Positions 35,452 to 49,203 are shown, counted from the first letter of the stretch. The stretch: 64,000 nt of DNA from Micromonospora yangpuensis (GCF_900091615.1 NZ_FMIA01000002.1:3720001-3784000), one strand, 5' to 3'. Translations and numbers: made by a program. The notes: generated by a model from the letters alone, not told the origin.

Positions 35452-37765
35452 GAAGCAGCCTCCACGGAGTCGCTGGGCACCAGCAGTGCGACGGGGAAGG
35501 TGGTGAGCAGATCGGTGAGTGACACCTGCGGGTCACTGTAGACCCGTCCGGTGAACAGCTCCGTCATCTCGTGAACGGGAAGCGTCAGGGATGTGTCGCC
35601 CCAGCCGCCGGCCCGGGCCAGACCCAGCGGCAACCGGGTGGCCACCGCCACCGCGCCACCGGTGTCGAAGGCGACCGCGTGCGCCGTCGCCCGGCCGGTC
35701 GCCGGCACCGGCCGGTAGCCACCGAACAGCTCCGGGTGGTCCCGCCGCAGCCGCAGCGTCCGGGAGACCACCAGCAGCTTCGCCGCGCCCTCGGCGTCGA
35801 CCGCGGGCCGCCAGCCGCCGTCGAGACGGGCCAGCAACTCCCGGCGTACGGCGAAGTCGACCGGCCGGCGGTTGTCCGGGTCGACCAGGGAGTTGTCCCA
35901 CAGCTCGGTGCCCTGGTACGTGTCGGGCACCCCGGGCATGGCCAGCTGCACCAGCTTCTGGCCCAGCGAGTTCGACCAGCCGGCCGGGGTGATCTCGGTG
36001 GCGAAGGCGGTCAGCTCGGCGTGCAGCGTCGGATCGTCGTACATCCGGTCCACCAGGGCGTGCATGGCGTCCTCGAAGCCGGCGTCGGGCTCGGCCCAGC
36101 TGGTGGCCACCGACGCCTCCCGGGCGGCCTTCTCGGCGTAGGCGTGCAGCCGGTCGCGCTCGATCGGCCAGGCGCCGACGGCGGTCTGCCAGAGCAGGTG
36201 CGCGAAGGCCGGGTCGGGCAGCGGCGCGGCGGCCGTCCAGGCCTCGACCCGCTCCGCCCAGCGCCCCGGCAGCTCGGACAGGACGGCCAACCGGGCCCGG
36301 ACGTCCTCGCCGCGCTTGGTGTCGTGGGTGGCCAACGTGGTCATGCTGGCCGGCCAACGGGCCTGCCGGGCGGCGACAAAACGGTGGAACTCCGCCGGGG
36401 CCACCCCGAAGTGGGCGGGGGTGCCCCCCACCTCGTTGAGCGCGACGAACCGGCTCCACCGGTAGTAGGCGGTGTCCTCCACACCCTTGGCCATCACCGC
36501 CCCGGTCAGCTGCGGGAAGCGCCTGGCGAGTTCGTCGCCCGGTTCGCGCAGCCGGCGGGTGACCGCGTCCAGCGCACCGGCCAGGTCGGGCCGGCGGCGA
36601 CCGGCCTCGGCGCGGGCCGCCGCCAGGTGCCGGGCGCCCTGCGGCGGGTAGCCCCGGTAGACCGGGAAGCAGGCGGCCAGCTCGGCCAGGGCCGCCCGGG
36701 CCACCTCCGGCGCCAGCTCGGGAAGCAGCGCGGCCAGCCGGGTCAGCTCGGTGGCCAGCAGCCGGGTGGCCGCCTCCCACTTGGTGTCGTGGGTGAGGTC
36801 CTGCCAGGAGGTGTGCCGGCCGGTGAGACGGGTGTCCAGCGCGGTGAAGTGCCCCTCGGCGCTACCGTCGACGAAGAGACCGCAGACCGGGGCGAGGGCG
36901 TCGTAGCCGGTGGTGCCGTCGATCGGCCAGTCCGGCAGCTCCTCGCCGTACTCCAGGATCTTCTCCACGATCAGCCAGGCGTCGCCGGCGGCCTCGCGCA
37001 ACCGGGCCAGGTAACCGGCCGGGTCTCGCAGCCCGTCGGGGTGGTCGACCCGGATCCCGTCGACCTCACCGGCGGCCACCCACCGCAGCACCTCGGCGTG
37101 GGTGGCGGCGAAGACCTCCGGGTCCTCCACCCGCAGTCCGGCCAGGTCGCTGACGGCGAAGAACCGCCGGTAGGTCAGGTCGGTGTCGCCCCGCCGCCAG
37201 GAGACCAGCTCGTAGTGCTGCCGGTCGTGGACCTCGGCGGGGGTGCCCTCGCCGGTGCCGTCGGCGATCGGGAACCGGTGCTCGTGGTAGCGCAGCTCCC
37301 CGTCGACCAGCTTCAGGTCGTCGGGCGCCGCCGGGTCGTCGGCCAGCACCGGCAGCAGCAGCCGGCCCCGTGCCCAGTCGATGTCGAACCAGGGCGCGTA
37401 CGCCGAGGAGCGGCCCCGGCGCAGCACGTCCCACCAGGCGGGGTTGGCCGCCGGCCGGGCCACCCCGACATGGTTGGGCACGATGTCCACCACCAGGCCG
37501 AGCCCGGCGGCCCGTAGCGCCCGGACCAGCCGTACCCGGGCCGCCTCGCCACCGAGTTCCGGGTTGACCGCCCGGTGGTCGACCACGTCGTAGCCGTGTG
37601 CCGAGCCGGGGGTGGCGGTCAGCAACGGGGCGCTGTAGAGGTGGGTGACACCGAGGTCAGCCAGGTAGTCGACCAGGCCGGCGGTGGTGTCGAGGTCGAA
37701 GCCGGGGCGGACCTGCACCCGGTAGGTGGCCCCGACCCGACCGGGGGCGGGGCGGTCGTCGTGGG

Positions 37766-37769
<4 letters not shown>
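35448..37769 (-). CDS. treY: Malto-oligosyltrehalose synthase
   Basis: This 773-aa GH13 enzyme turns the reducing end of a maltodextrin into an alpha,alpha-1,1 linkage. The TreY hallmark DLGVTHLYSAPLLTATPGSAHGYDVVDH is at the N-terminus, followed by VDIVPNHVGV, the nucleophile Asp in DGIRVDHPDGL, the acid Glu in LIVEKILEYGE, and ATHDTKRGEDVRARL. It overlaps both treX (37766-37769) and treZ (35448-35451) by ATGA junctions, showing tight translational coupling. Confidence 0.95.
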
Positions 37770-39886
<2,117 letters not shown>

Positions 39887-40196
39887 GTTGCTCCTTCAGC
39901 CACATGATCGAAGCGTCACGGCGGGGACCGCCGGAACGCACGCCGGTTATGCCCTGCGCCCGCACCCGCCAATCCACCCGTTCGGCCGATTCGGCGAAAT
40001 CCACCCACCCGGTACCGGAAGGTGTCCTGCGTCACCTTCGCCCCCCTGGAGATGCGGTATGCCCCCGGATGCCTTTTCCTGTTCGCGGGGCCGTCACGCG
40101 CGCGTGCCATGATCGACCCCACCGCACACCCCACCACTTCCTGTTCCGCCGTCGACGATGACGGCGCGTGCCACCATGCCCTCGGATGGAGACAAT
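39887..40196. promoter_or_regulatory. Divergent promoter region, glgX-treYZ / GT4
   Basis: This 310-bp gap separates the trehalose operon from the divergent GT4 gene. It contains no convincing ORF. It is modestly AT-richer than the flanks around 40030-40090 and should hold promoters for both directions; I could not identify -10/-35 boxes or a repeat that would mark a specific operator. Confidence 0.5.
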
Positions 40197-41594
40197 GTGA
40201 CGACCTTGCGGGTCGGCGAGCACCTCGCACACGCCGTGGACCGGTCCTGCCGGCCCACCCTGACCTCCCGCACCCAGCCCCCCGCCGCGTCCGGCGCGGG
40301 GCCCCGCAAGCGCCGCATCCTGATGCTCTCCTGGGAGTACCCGCCGGTCCTCGTCGGTGGTCTCGGCCGACACGTGCACGCGCTGTCCATCGCGCTGGTC
40401 GCCGCCGGGCACGACGTCACCGTGGTCACCCGGCACACCGAGGGCGCGCCCATCGAGGAGTACGCCGACGGGGTACGCATCGTGCGCGCCGCCGAGGACC
40501 CGGTCACCTTCCCACTGGCCACCAGCAGCCTGCTGGCCTGGACGATGGCCTTCAACCACACCCTGACCCGGGCCGCCCTGCGCGCCACCGAAGCCGACAG
40601 CTACGACGTCATCCACGCCCACGACTGGCTCGTCGCGCACACCGCGATGACGCTGCGCGACCACCTGGACATCCCCCTGGTGAGCACGATCCACGCCACC
40701 GAGGCCGGCCGGCACCAGGGCTGGCTGCCCGAGGAGATGAACCGCACCATCCACGGCGTCGAGCAGTGGCTCAGCGGGGAGTCGAACCGGGTGATCGTCT
40801 GCTCCGGGTACATGCGCGACGAGGTGGGCGCGCTGTTCGGGGTGGGCACCGACCGGGTCGACGTGGTGCCCAACGGCGTCGAGCCGCACCGCTGGCGGGT
40901 GCCGACCTCGGCGGTCACCTCGGCGCGGACCCGGTTCGCCGGTGACGGTCCACTGGTGACCTTCGCCGGTCGCCTGGTCTACGAGAAGGGCGTGCAGCAC
41001 CTGGTCGCCGGGCTGCCCCGGCTGCGCGAACGCCACCCGGGGCTGCGGGTGGTCATCGCCGGGGACGGGCCGTACAAGCCGGCCCTGGAGGCCGAGGTGC
41101 ACCGGCTGGGTCTGGGCGGCGCGGTCACCATGCCGGGCTTCCTCGGCGGCACCGACCTGCCGGCGTTGATGGCCGCCTCGGACTGCTTCGCGGTGCCGAG
41201 CATCTACGAGCCGTTCGGCATGGTGGCCCTGGAGGGGGCCGCCGCCGGGGCGCCGCTGGCCGTGGCCGCCACCGGTGGGCTGGCCGAGATCGTCGAACCC
41301 GGTGTCACCGGGATGACGTTCGCCCCGCAGGACCCCGACGGGCTGGTCGAGGCGGTGCACGCCCTGCTCTCGGACACCGAGCGGTCCCGCACCCTGGCCC
41401 GCCGGGCCCGCCGGATGGTGCACGAGCAGTACGGCTGGCCGGCCATCGCGCAGCGGACCGCGACCAGCTACGCCACCGCGATCGCGCAGTCCGCGGCGTT
41501 CACCGCCGCCCGCGCCGAAGCCCGGATGACGCGTGGCCGGTCGGCCGTCGCGGTGCCCGAGGGCAACCTGCTCGCCGCCGCCGGCCTGCGCTGA
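40197..41594 (+). CDS. GT4 glycosyltransferase, glycogen-synthase-like
   Basis: This 465-aa GT-B enzyme starts, after a ~35-residue low-complexity segment, with ILMLSWEYPPVLVGGLGRHVHALS, typical of GT4 alpha-glucan synthases such as actinobacterial GlgA/Rv3032 relatives. Other motifs are DVIHAHDWLVAHTA, VTFAGRLVYEKGVQHLV and the EX7E pair in YEPFGMVALEGAAAGAPLAV. GTG 40197 follows GGAG at good spacing; ATG 40158 and 40176 are in frame but have weaker sites. Divergence from glgX-treYZ suggests that alpha-glucan made here is the source of trehalose. A hairpin terminator follows. Confidence 0.88.
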   Translation: MTTLRVGEHLAHAVDRSCRPTLTSRTQPPAASGAGPRKRRILMLSWEYPPVLVGGLGRHVHALSIALVAAGHDVTVVTRHTEGAPIEEYADGVRIVRAAEDPVTFPLATSSLLAWTMAFNHTLTRAALRATEADSYDVIHAHDWLVAHTAMTLRDHLDIPLVSTIHATEAGRHQGWLPEEMNRTIHGVEQWLSGESNRVIVCSGYMRDEVGALFGVGTDRVDVVPNGVEPHRWRVPTSAVTSARTRFAGDGPLVTFAGRLVYEKGVQHLVAGLPRLRERHPGLRVVIAGDGPYKPALEAEVHRLGLGGAVTMPGFLGGTDLPALMAASDCFAVPSIYEPFGMVALEGAAAGAPLAVAATGGLAEIVEPGVTGMTFAPQDPDGLVEAVHALLSDTERSRTLARRARRMVHEQYGWPAIAQRTATSYATAIAQSAAFTAARAEARMTRGRSAVAVPEGNLLAAAGLR

Positions 41595-41602
41595 TCCGTC
41601 CA

Positions 41603-41634
41603 CGATCCCCCGGGGCCGCTTCCCCGGGGGATCG
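41603..41634 (+). terminator. Hairpin terminator after GT4 gene
   Basis: CGATCCCCCGGGG and its complement enclose a CCGCTT loop, 8 bases after the stop codon, without a U-tract. Confidence 0.78.
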
Positions 41635-41769
41635 CCCGCGCCGGCCTACGAGCGGGCGTGTCAGCCAGGTTATGTTGCGGTCACGATCTTCCGTTTGCAC
41701 TGTTCGGAGCCGGTCTCCATCGGACAGACTCGCAGGGATCACGGCGGGCCGGTCCGAGGAGAGACACGA

Positions 41770-42426
41770 TTGCGGGTGCTTCTGGTAGAAGACGACCTGC
41801 GCGTGGCGTCGGCCCTCTCCGCCGCACTGCGCCGCCGGGGATACGAGGTCGTCCAGGCCATGACGGCGGCGGAGGCGGTCCAGGCGGGTCCGGTCGACCT
41901 CGTCCTGCTCGACCTCACCCTGCCCGACCGCGACGGCATCGAGGTGTGCCGGCGGCTGCGCCAGCACGACGAGGGAGTGGCCATCATCGCGGTCACCGCC
42001 CGCGCCGAGGAACGCGACCGGGTGGCCGGGCTACGCGCCGGCGCCGACGACTACGTGGTGAAGCCGTACTCGATGGTGGAGTTGCAGGCCCGCATCGAGG
42101 CGGTGATGCGCCGGGCGGCGCGCACCCCCCGGCCGACGAACGCCCTGCAGGTCGGCAGCCTGCGCATCGACGTCGACGCCCGGCGGGTCTGGGTGGCCGA
42201 CCGGGAGGTCGGCCTGGCCCGTAAGGAGTTCGACCTGCTGCTGGCCCTGGCCCGGCAGGCCGGCACGGTGGTGCCCCGCGACCGGCTGCAACTGGACGTC
42301 TGGCAGACCACCTGGGCCACCAGTCACACCCTCGACGTCCACGTCGCCGCCCTGCGCGGCAAGCTCGACACCGTCGGTCTGGTGGAGACCGTGCGCGGGG
42401 TGGGCTACCGGTTACGCGCCGGCTGA
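41770..42426 (+). CDS. OmpR-family response regulator, orphan
   Basis: This 218-aa regulator has a complete receiver (LLVEDDLRVA acidic pair, phosphoacceptor Asp in LVLLDLTLPD, Thr in VTARAEE, Lys in VVKPYS) and a C-terminal winged helix (LARKEFDLLLALARQAGTVV, TLDVHVAALRGKL, VRGVGYRLRAG). No histidine kinase gene is adjacent. The start is TTG 41770 after GAGGAGAG; a GTG two codons later is an alternative. The secreted peptidase gene downstream, after 115 bp, may be a target or an unrelated unit. Confidence 0.88.
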   Translation: MRVLLVEDDLRVASALSAALRRRGYEVVQAMTAAEAVQAGPVDLVLLDLTLPDRDGIEVCRRLRQHDEGVAIIAVTARAEERDRVAGLRAGADDYVVKPYSMVELQARIEAVMRRAARTPRPTNALQVGSLRIDVDARRVWVADREVGLARKEFDLLLALARQAGTVVPRDRLQLDVWQTTWATSHTLDVHVAALRGKLDTVGLVETVRGVGYRLRAG

Positions 42427-42541
42427 CGCCGCCGCCGCGCAAATCTCAGGGGATCCTCAAGAATCGCAGGCCAACGGCGTGGGCCGGGTCGGCGGGCGGT
42501 GTGCTGTCGGTACCCCAGCCACCCCTCCTGTTTGGAGTTCC

Positions 42542-44665
42542 ATGAGATACAGACGGACCACGGCCGGTGTCTTCTCCGCGCTGCTCGCCGCCACCCTCGC
42601 GGCCACGGCGGTGCCCGCCCAGGCCCAGGGCGGCCCGGCGCTCGCCGCCTGGCAGCAGGCGGAGCCGAACCAGGTTCAGGGCCTCACGGTCGTGCAGGGC
42701 GACGGGTACGCGACGTTGTCCTGGACCGCGCTCGCCGGCGCCAGCGACTACCAGATCGAACGCACCCCGCTGGCCGCCGACGGCACCGCCGCCGGCCCGG
42801 CGGTGATCTCCGGCGTCTGGCGTCCGAACCGTCAGATCAACAACACCTCGCCGACCTTCGCCGACGCCGGTTTCGCCCCCGGCACCCGGTGGCAGTGGCG
42901 GGTGCGGGCCCGCGTCGGCACCGACCCGCAGCCGTACTCGGCCCCGGTGGCCGACACCACCCGCGCCCACTGGGGCGCACCGGACACCCCCGGCCAGAAC
43001 CTGCGCACCCAGTGGGAGAACACCCTCGGCGCGCAGTACACCAGCGACGTCGACGAGTACGCCTACACCGCGGCGCTCGACGCGCTCAGCGACCGGGTCC
43101 GGGTCGTGGAGATCGGCCGCACCATCGGCAACCGGCCGATCAACATGTTCGTCATCGGCTACCCCACCCCGCCGGCCACCCCGGCGGCGGTGGCCGCGAC
43201 GAACCCGCTGATGGTCAACTGCAACGTGCACGGCAACGAGCCCGGTGACCGCGAGGCCTGCCTGATCATGGCCCGGCAGCTCGCCTTCACCGACGACGCC
43301 GCCACCCTCGACCGGCTGTCCAAGACCACCATGCTGATCGTGCCCACCCTCAACGGCGACGGACGCGCGGCCAACAGCCGTGGCAACTCCACCGGTCAGG
43401 ACCTGAACCGGGACTACTCGCTGATCCGCCAGCCGGAGACCCGGGCCTTCGTCGAGATGGTCCGGGACTACCGGCCGATCGCCGGCTACGACGGCCACGA
43501 GTACGGCAACTCCAACACCGGTGACCTGCCGATGCTGCCGCCACGCCACCAGAACGTGGCCAAGGGCATCTTCGACGAGTCGCAGCACATGATCGAGGGC
43601 CACATGTACACCGAGGGGGCCAAGGACGGCTGGTGGGCCTGCCCGTACGGCTGCACCGGGGCCAACGTGGGGCTGGGCGAGGAGACCATCCTGCGCAACA
43701 CCCTGGGGCTGAAGAACGTGGTCAACTCGCTGCTGGAGCTGCGCAGCTCCGGTGGCCCGACCCGGCCCGACGAGGGCAACACGGCCAACAACCGCCGGCG
43801 CAAGACGTACTCGGCGCTCTGGACGTTCCACCAGTTCCTGACCTACCACAACGCCAACCTGACGAAGATCACCACGGCGCGGGCGGAGGCGATCACCTCC
43901 CAGGCCGCCAACGCCGGCCGGATCGTCTTCCGGGGCTCCCGCCCGATCGAGGCCTACCCGGCCCCGCACCCGGGTGAGAACCCGCCGCCGCTGGACGCCC
44001 CCACCCCGGAGCGGATCCTCGAGCAGGCGCCCTGCGCGTACCGGTTGACCGAGGAGCAGTACCTCGGGGCGCGTACCGACGGGCCGGAGGGCGGGCGTAC
44101 CACCGTGGCGCAGCGGCTCGCCGCGCACGGCTGGCAGGTCGTCAAGGTCGGCGACGAGTACCTGGTGCCGCTGACCCAGCCGGAGCGGGGCCTGGTGCCG
44201 CTGCTGCTCGACGGGCAGGCCGTCGAGGGCCTGGTCGCCGGGGAGCGGGTCAACCCGAACCTGACCGGCACCCGCAACGGCCCGCTGACGGTCACCGGCG
44301 TGACCTGCGTCGACGGCGCCACCCTGCGGGGCCCCGTCCGGGTCCAGCCGGGTGCGGTCCTGATCGTCACCGGCACCTCGATCAACGGTCCGGTCGACGC
44401 CACCGGCGCCGCCGGGGTCTTCCTGACCGGCAGCACCGTCAACGGCCCGGTCCGGGTCGTCGGCACCCGGGGCCCGGTCTCCGTGGTCGGCACCCGGGTC
44501 AGCGGCCCGGTCGACGTGGTCAACAACGCCGGCAGCGCGCCGCTGCTGGCCGGCAACACCGTCAACGGCCCGCTGAGCTGCACCGGCAACGCCGTACCGC
44601 CGGTCAACCTGGAGGTCGCCAACGCGGTGTCGGGTCCGAAGTCCGCGCAGTGCTCGCGCCTGTGA
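42542..44665 (+). CDS. Secreted M14-family metallocarboxypeptidase-like protein
   Basis: This 707-aa protein has a Sec-type signal peptide (RYRRTTAGVFSALLAATLAATAVPAQAQ) and a fibronectin-III-like domain at about residues 45-130. An M14 zinc-peptidase domain follows with the HxxE motif H230-G-N-E233 in NVHGNEPGDRE and a GYDGHEYGN segment that may hold the third ligand. From about residue 600, short repeats built around (T/S)xVNGPV recur (TSINGPVDATG, STVNGPVRVVG, TRVSGPVDVVN, NTVNGPLSCTG), which look like a small parallel beta-helix. ATG 42542 follows TTTGGAG. It is probably an exported peptidase with a C-terminal binding module. Confidence 0.83.
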   Translation: MRYRRTTAGVFSALLAATLAATAVPAQAQGGPALAAWQQAEPNQVQGLTVVQGDGYATLSWTALAGASDYQIERTPLAADGTAAGPAVISGVWRPNRQINNTSPTFADAGFAPGTRWQWRVRARVGTDPQPYSAPVADTTRAHWGAPDTPGQNLRTQWENTLGAQYTSDVDEYAYTAALDALSDRVRVVEIGRTIGNRPINMFVIGYPTPPATPAAVAATNPLMVNCNVHGNEPGDREACLIMARQLAFTDDAATLDRLSKTTMLIVPTLNGDGRAANSRGNSTGQDLNRDYSLIRQPETRAFVEMVRDYRPIAGYDGHEYGNSNTGDLPMLPPRHQNVAKGIFDESQHMIEGHMYTEGAKDGWWACPYGCTGANVGLGEETILRNTLGLKNVVNSLLELRSSGGPTRPDEGNTANNRRRKTYSALWTFHQFLTYHNANLTKITTARAEAITSQAANAGRIVFRGSRPIEAYPAPHPGENPPPLDAPTPERILEQAPCAYRLTEEQYLGARTDGPEGGRTTVAQRLAAHGWQVVKVGDEYLVPLTQPERGLVPLLLDGQAVEGLVAGERVNPNLTGTRNGPLTVTGVTCVDGATLRGPVRVQPGAVLIVTGTSINGPVDATGAAGVFLTGSTVNGPVRVVGTRGPVSVVGTRVSGPVDVVNNAGSAPLLAGNTVNGPLSCTGNAVPPVNLEVANAVSGPKSAQCSRL

Positions 44666-44744
44666 GCCACTGACCCCGATCCGCCGTACCGGCAGGTCGG
44701 CCCCGCGCCGGCCTGCCGGTACCCCCTCGTGAGTGGAGAAGACC

Positions 44745-45449
44745 GTGTCCGACACCGTAACCGCGCGGCTACGGCCGACGTCGCCACTGGGGTGGCCCGC
44801 GACCGGGTCCGGGATCGTCCGCCGGCGGCGGGTGCTGACCGGGGCGACACTGGCCATGCTGATCGCCCTCACCGGGTGTACCGGCTCGACCGGGCCGGAG
44901 CCGGCCCAAGGCCCGGCGCAGACCGTCCCCGTCGCGGTCGCCGGTCCGCTCTGCGACGCGCTGCCTTCGGGCACCGAACCGGGCAACCCGAACTCGCTGG
45001 CGGGACAGACCCCCGACCAGGCGCTCACCTGGATCCCGGTGCTCACCACCTTCGAGGCGGCGGTGCGGGCCACCGGGCTGGCCGCCGAGTTGGCACCCGC
45101 CGGAGGCGTGACCATCCTCGCCCCGACCGACGACGCCTTCCGCGCCAAGTTCTCCACCGACAACGTGGACGAGTTGCTGCTCAAGAAGACCGACACGCTT
45201 CGCGACCTGCTGCGGGAGCACGTGGTCACCGGCGCGCACTCGGCGGCCGAACTGGCCACCGCCGGCACCGTGACCACCCTGACCGGCAGCACCCTCACGG
45301 TCACCGCCGCCGGGGCCGGGGCCCGGGTGGCCGACCGGGCGGAGACGGTCTGCGCCGACTACCGGGCCGCCGGGGCCCGCATCCACGTCGTCGACGCGGT
45401 GCTGGGTAACCTGCCGGACACCGCCCACGAGGAGGAACACCACCACTGA
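44745..45449 (+). CDS. Fasciclin-domain lipoprotein
   Basis: This 234-aa protein has an unusually long basic n-region, then a lipoprotein signal ending in ALTGC (lipobox). A fasciclin (FAS1) domain follows: TFEAAVRATGLAAELAP, TILAPTDDAFRAKF, LRDLLREHVVTGAHSAAEL and the C-terminal IHVVDAVLGN. It ends with the natural tail HEEEHHH. FAS1 proteins are surface adhesion modules. GTG 44745 follows GGAGAAGACC. It lies 79 bp after the secreted peptidase and may belong to the same cell-surface unit. Confidence 0.88.
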   Translation: MSDTVTARLRPTSPLGWPATGSGIVRRRRVLTGATLAMLIALTGCTGSTGPEPAQGPAQTVPVAVAGPLCDALPSGTEPGNPNSLAGQTPDQALTWIPVLTTFEAAVRATGLAAELAPAGGVTILAPTDDAFRAKFSTDNVDELLLKKTDTLRDLLREHVVTGAHSAAELATAGTVTTLTGSTLTVTAAGAGARVADRAETVCADYRAAGARIHVVDAVLGNLPDTAHEEEHHH

Positions 45450-45468
45450 GGTCCGGCCCGTCGACAGC

Positions 45469-45507
45469 GTACGGCCGCCGCCCCGCGCTCCGGGACGGCG
45501 GCCGTAC
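45469..45507. terminator. Bidirectional hairpin between fasciclin gene and gltA
   Basis: GTACGGCCGCCG and its complement enclose a 15-base loop between two convergent genes. No U-tract is seen. Confidence 0.72.
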
Positions 45508-45528
45508 GGCCCAGCGGTGGCCGGGTGG

Positions 45529-46812
<1,284 letters not shown>

Positions 46813-47127
46813 GTGGTTCCTCGCTTCGCCGGCAGATCTACGTTGAATTGCCTTCGCTTTTACCGTAAACGCGGTGGTGGAGATACCGCTCGGCGTGGAT
46901 TGCGGGTGAGGTATGCGTCACCCGATTCCCGACCGGTAGGATCGGGAAACCTGTGCCCGCCGGAGCTGGGCGGACGCGAAAGCCCTCGGGTACCCGGTCT
47001 GCGGCCGGAAAACCTCCGGCGCCGCGCACGACGGCCCCGGGGGCGGGCGGTACGAGTCGGTGAGCGGCCCGAGGGCCGGACGGTCAGCCGGTGGGCGGGC
47101 CGGCCGGACGGTCAGCCGGTGGGCGGC
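46813..47127. other. gltA upstream region with 28-bp tandem duplication
   Basis: The gap holds the gltA promoter side (an AT-richer part near 46840-46870) and, at its far end, two copies of a GGCCGGACGGTCAGCCGG-containing 28-bp unit starting at 47074 and 47102, next to the stop of the sulfatase-fold gene. No gene was found. Confidence 0.6.
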
Positions 47128-49203
47128 TCAGGACAGGGCGAGACGGCGCAGCGCGCCGTCCGCGGCCACCCGGTAGATGTCCAGCCGGTTGGCACCGGGC
47201 CGGAAGAACCGGTCGTCGGTGACGAAGGCGGCGAACCGGCGTCCCCGCAGGTCCGGCGGCACGACCGGGACGACCGCGCCGATCCGGCCATTGACGGCCA
47301 CCGCGAGCAGGGTGCCGTCCGGCACCGAGGCGGGCACGGTCCCGGTGACCAGGGCCGGCAACGCGCCGGTGTCCGGGTCGACCGCGTCGAAGGCGGCCAA
47401 CCGGTCCACCCGGGCGGTGCCCTCGGTCGGCCGGTCGCCGACGGTGGTACCGGTCGGCCGGTCGCCGACGGTGGTGCCGACCAGCGGGTGGACGGCCGGC
47501 TCGGGTGGCGGTTTCGGCACGCCGCCGGGGATGGTCACCGGCTGGGCGGGGCGGTCGTAGAAGCTCTTCTCGGCCTGCGCGCGGGGCTCCTGCCGGGCAG
47601 AACGGCCGTCGACCTGCCAGGGGATCCGGATCCGGACCTCGTCGGCGATGGTCGGCAACAGGTCCACGTGCTGCCAGTTGCGGTCGTCGACCCGACCGGC
47701 CCGCTGGCCGGGTTCCTTGACGAACAGCGGCACCCCGGCGACCTGCCCCGGCTCGGCCTCGATCGCGCCCATCCCCCGGCCCTGCGCCCCGGCGGTGAAA
47801 CTCACCCCGTGGTCGGCGGTGACCACCAGCAGAGCCTGGTCGTAGAGTCCCCGCTCGCGCAGGGTACGTAGCGTCTCGCCGATCAGCCGGTCGGTGTAGC
47901 CGAGCTGGGCCAGGTGCCGTCGCCGGGCCAGGTCCACCCAGCCCGTGCCGTCGTTGGGCAGGTCCTCGGGTGCCTCGTAGCGGGCGCCCGACGGCAGGTA
48001 CACCCACGGCGAGTGCGGCATCAGCAGGTGCAGGAAGTGCAGGGTTGGCCGGTCGGTGGGGCGCAGACCGGCCAGGAAGTCGGTGAACCGGGCCGGCTGG
48101 CTGTCGTTGAGCTTGTCCCAGCGGAACCGGGGGTCCGCCGGCACCGCCTCGGCCGCGTCCAGGTCGACCGCGGCCCGGGTCGGCTCCCGGTACGAGTCCT
48201 CCGGGTCGACCCGGCTCTCCACCGGGGAGGCGATCCGGCCGAGCAGCCCGACGCTCTCCCGGACCAGCACCCCGAGCCCCTGCTCCGGACGGACCGGCTG
48301 CTCACACCGGCTGGGCGGGCAGAGCCGGGTGATGCTCTCCTGGGCGCGGATGTCGTAGAAGTCGCCGAGGGCGGTGAAGAGGTTGTCCGGGTACTGCGAG
48401 TAGTGCGGCGCGACCGGCTCGGCCGGGTACCGCCCGGTGAGCATCGCCGGCAGCGCGTACGGCGTCCAGCCGCTGACCCCGCTGGCCGCGCGGTACCAGG
48501 TCGAGCCCTGGGCCAGCTCGGCGAAGTGCGGATACCGGGCGGCGTCGATCCGCCCGTCCGGGCCGAGCAGCGACACCAGCGGGAACTCGTCCAGGACCAG
48601 CAGCACCACCGGTGGCCGGGGTCCGGTGCCGTGACCCACCCCGGCCGCCCCGCCGGGGCCGCGCGGCAGCAGCACCGCCGAGGTGGGCGAGACGAGCGCG
48701 AAGAGCGTGACGAAGACCAGCGGCCCGACCGCGGCCACCCGCAGCACCCGACCCGGTGCGGCGAAGCGGCGGTGGACGTACCCGCAAAGGATGCCCACGC
48801 CGACCGCGGCGGCCAGCAGCGGTACGCCCCGCAGCCCGGTGAGGTGCCGGCCGACCTGGACGGCCAGCGCGGCCACCAGCAGGGCGACCAGCAGGGTGTG
48901 CACCGCCGCGCGGACCCGCCGGCCGGCCAGCCGGCTCACCCCGCCCAGCACTGCCACCGCGACGGTCGGCAGCAGGGCGATCAGGGCCACCAGGGCCGCC
49001 ACGTCGGCGGCGGTGGCCCCGTGGAAGAGGAAGAAGTCCGGGCTGCGCCCCAGCACGTCCAGCAGCGGCTGGGTGACCACCAGCCCGACCAGGGCCACCA
49101 CCTCCAGCAGGCGACGCAGCTCGGCCCGCCACCGGGCCGGTGCGGGCGCCGACGCGGGTGCGTCGACCGCTGACGGCTCAGCCGCGACGACCGGCTCAGC
49201 CAC
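47128..49203 (-). CDS. Sulfatase/phosphatase-fold membrane protein
   Basis: This 691-aa protein has an N-terminal membrane region of about five segments (residues 35-185), then an alkaline-phosphatase-superfamily (sulfatase-type) domain: PVVLLVLDEFPLVSLLG (metal-binding Asp), SGWTPYALPAMLTGRYP (Thr at the nucleophile position), LHFLHLLMPHSPWVYLP and VTADHGVSF. This layout is typical of membrane phosphoethanolamine/phosphoglycerol-transferase-like proteins acting on cell-envelope glycans. An internal imperfect duplication (VGTTVGDRPTGTTVGDRPTEG) lies near residue 570. It overlaps the methyltransferase gene by 8 bp, completing a three-gene unit. Confidence 0.8.
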   Translation of the reverse strand: MAEPVVAAEPSAVDAPASAPAPARWRAELRRLLEVVALVGLVVTQPLLDVLGRSPDFFLFHGATAADVAALVALIALLPTVAVAVLGGVSRLAGRRVRAAVHTLLVALLVAALAVQVGRHLTGLRGVPLLAAAVGVGILCGYVHRRFAAPGRVLRVAAVGPLVFVTLFALVSPTSAVLLPRGPGGAAGVGHGTGPRPPVVLLVLDEFPLVSLLGPDGRIDAARYPHFAELAQGSTWYRAASGVSGWTPYALPAMLTGRYPAEPVAPHYSQYPDNLFTALGDFYDIRAQESITRLCPPSRCEQPVRPEQGLGVLVRESVGLLGRIASPVESRVDPEDSYREPTRAAVDLDAAEAVPADPRFRWDKLNDSQPARFTDFLAGLRPTDRPTLHFLHLLMPHSPWVYLPSGARYEAPEDLPNDGTGWVDLARRRHLAQLGYTDRLIGETLRTLRERGLYDQALLVVTADHGVSFTAGAQGRGMGAIEAEPGQVAGVPLFVKEPGQRAGRVDDRNWQHVDLLPTIADEVRIRIPWQVDGRSARQEPRAQAEKSFYDRPAQPVTIPGGVPKPPPEPAVHPLVGTTVGDRPTGTTVGDRPTEGTARVDRLAAFDAVDPDTGALPALVTGTVPASVPDGTLLAVAVNGRIGAVVPVVPPDLRGRRFAAFVTDDRFFRPGANRLDIYRVAADGALRRLALS

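Noticed and set aside
42446..45304. 952-aa open frame on the minus strand
   Set aside because: It is antisense to the M14 peptidase and fasciclin genes, both of which have clear motifs, signals and starts; high GC leaves such frames open.
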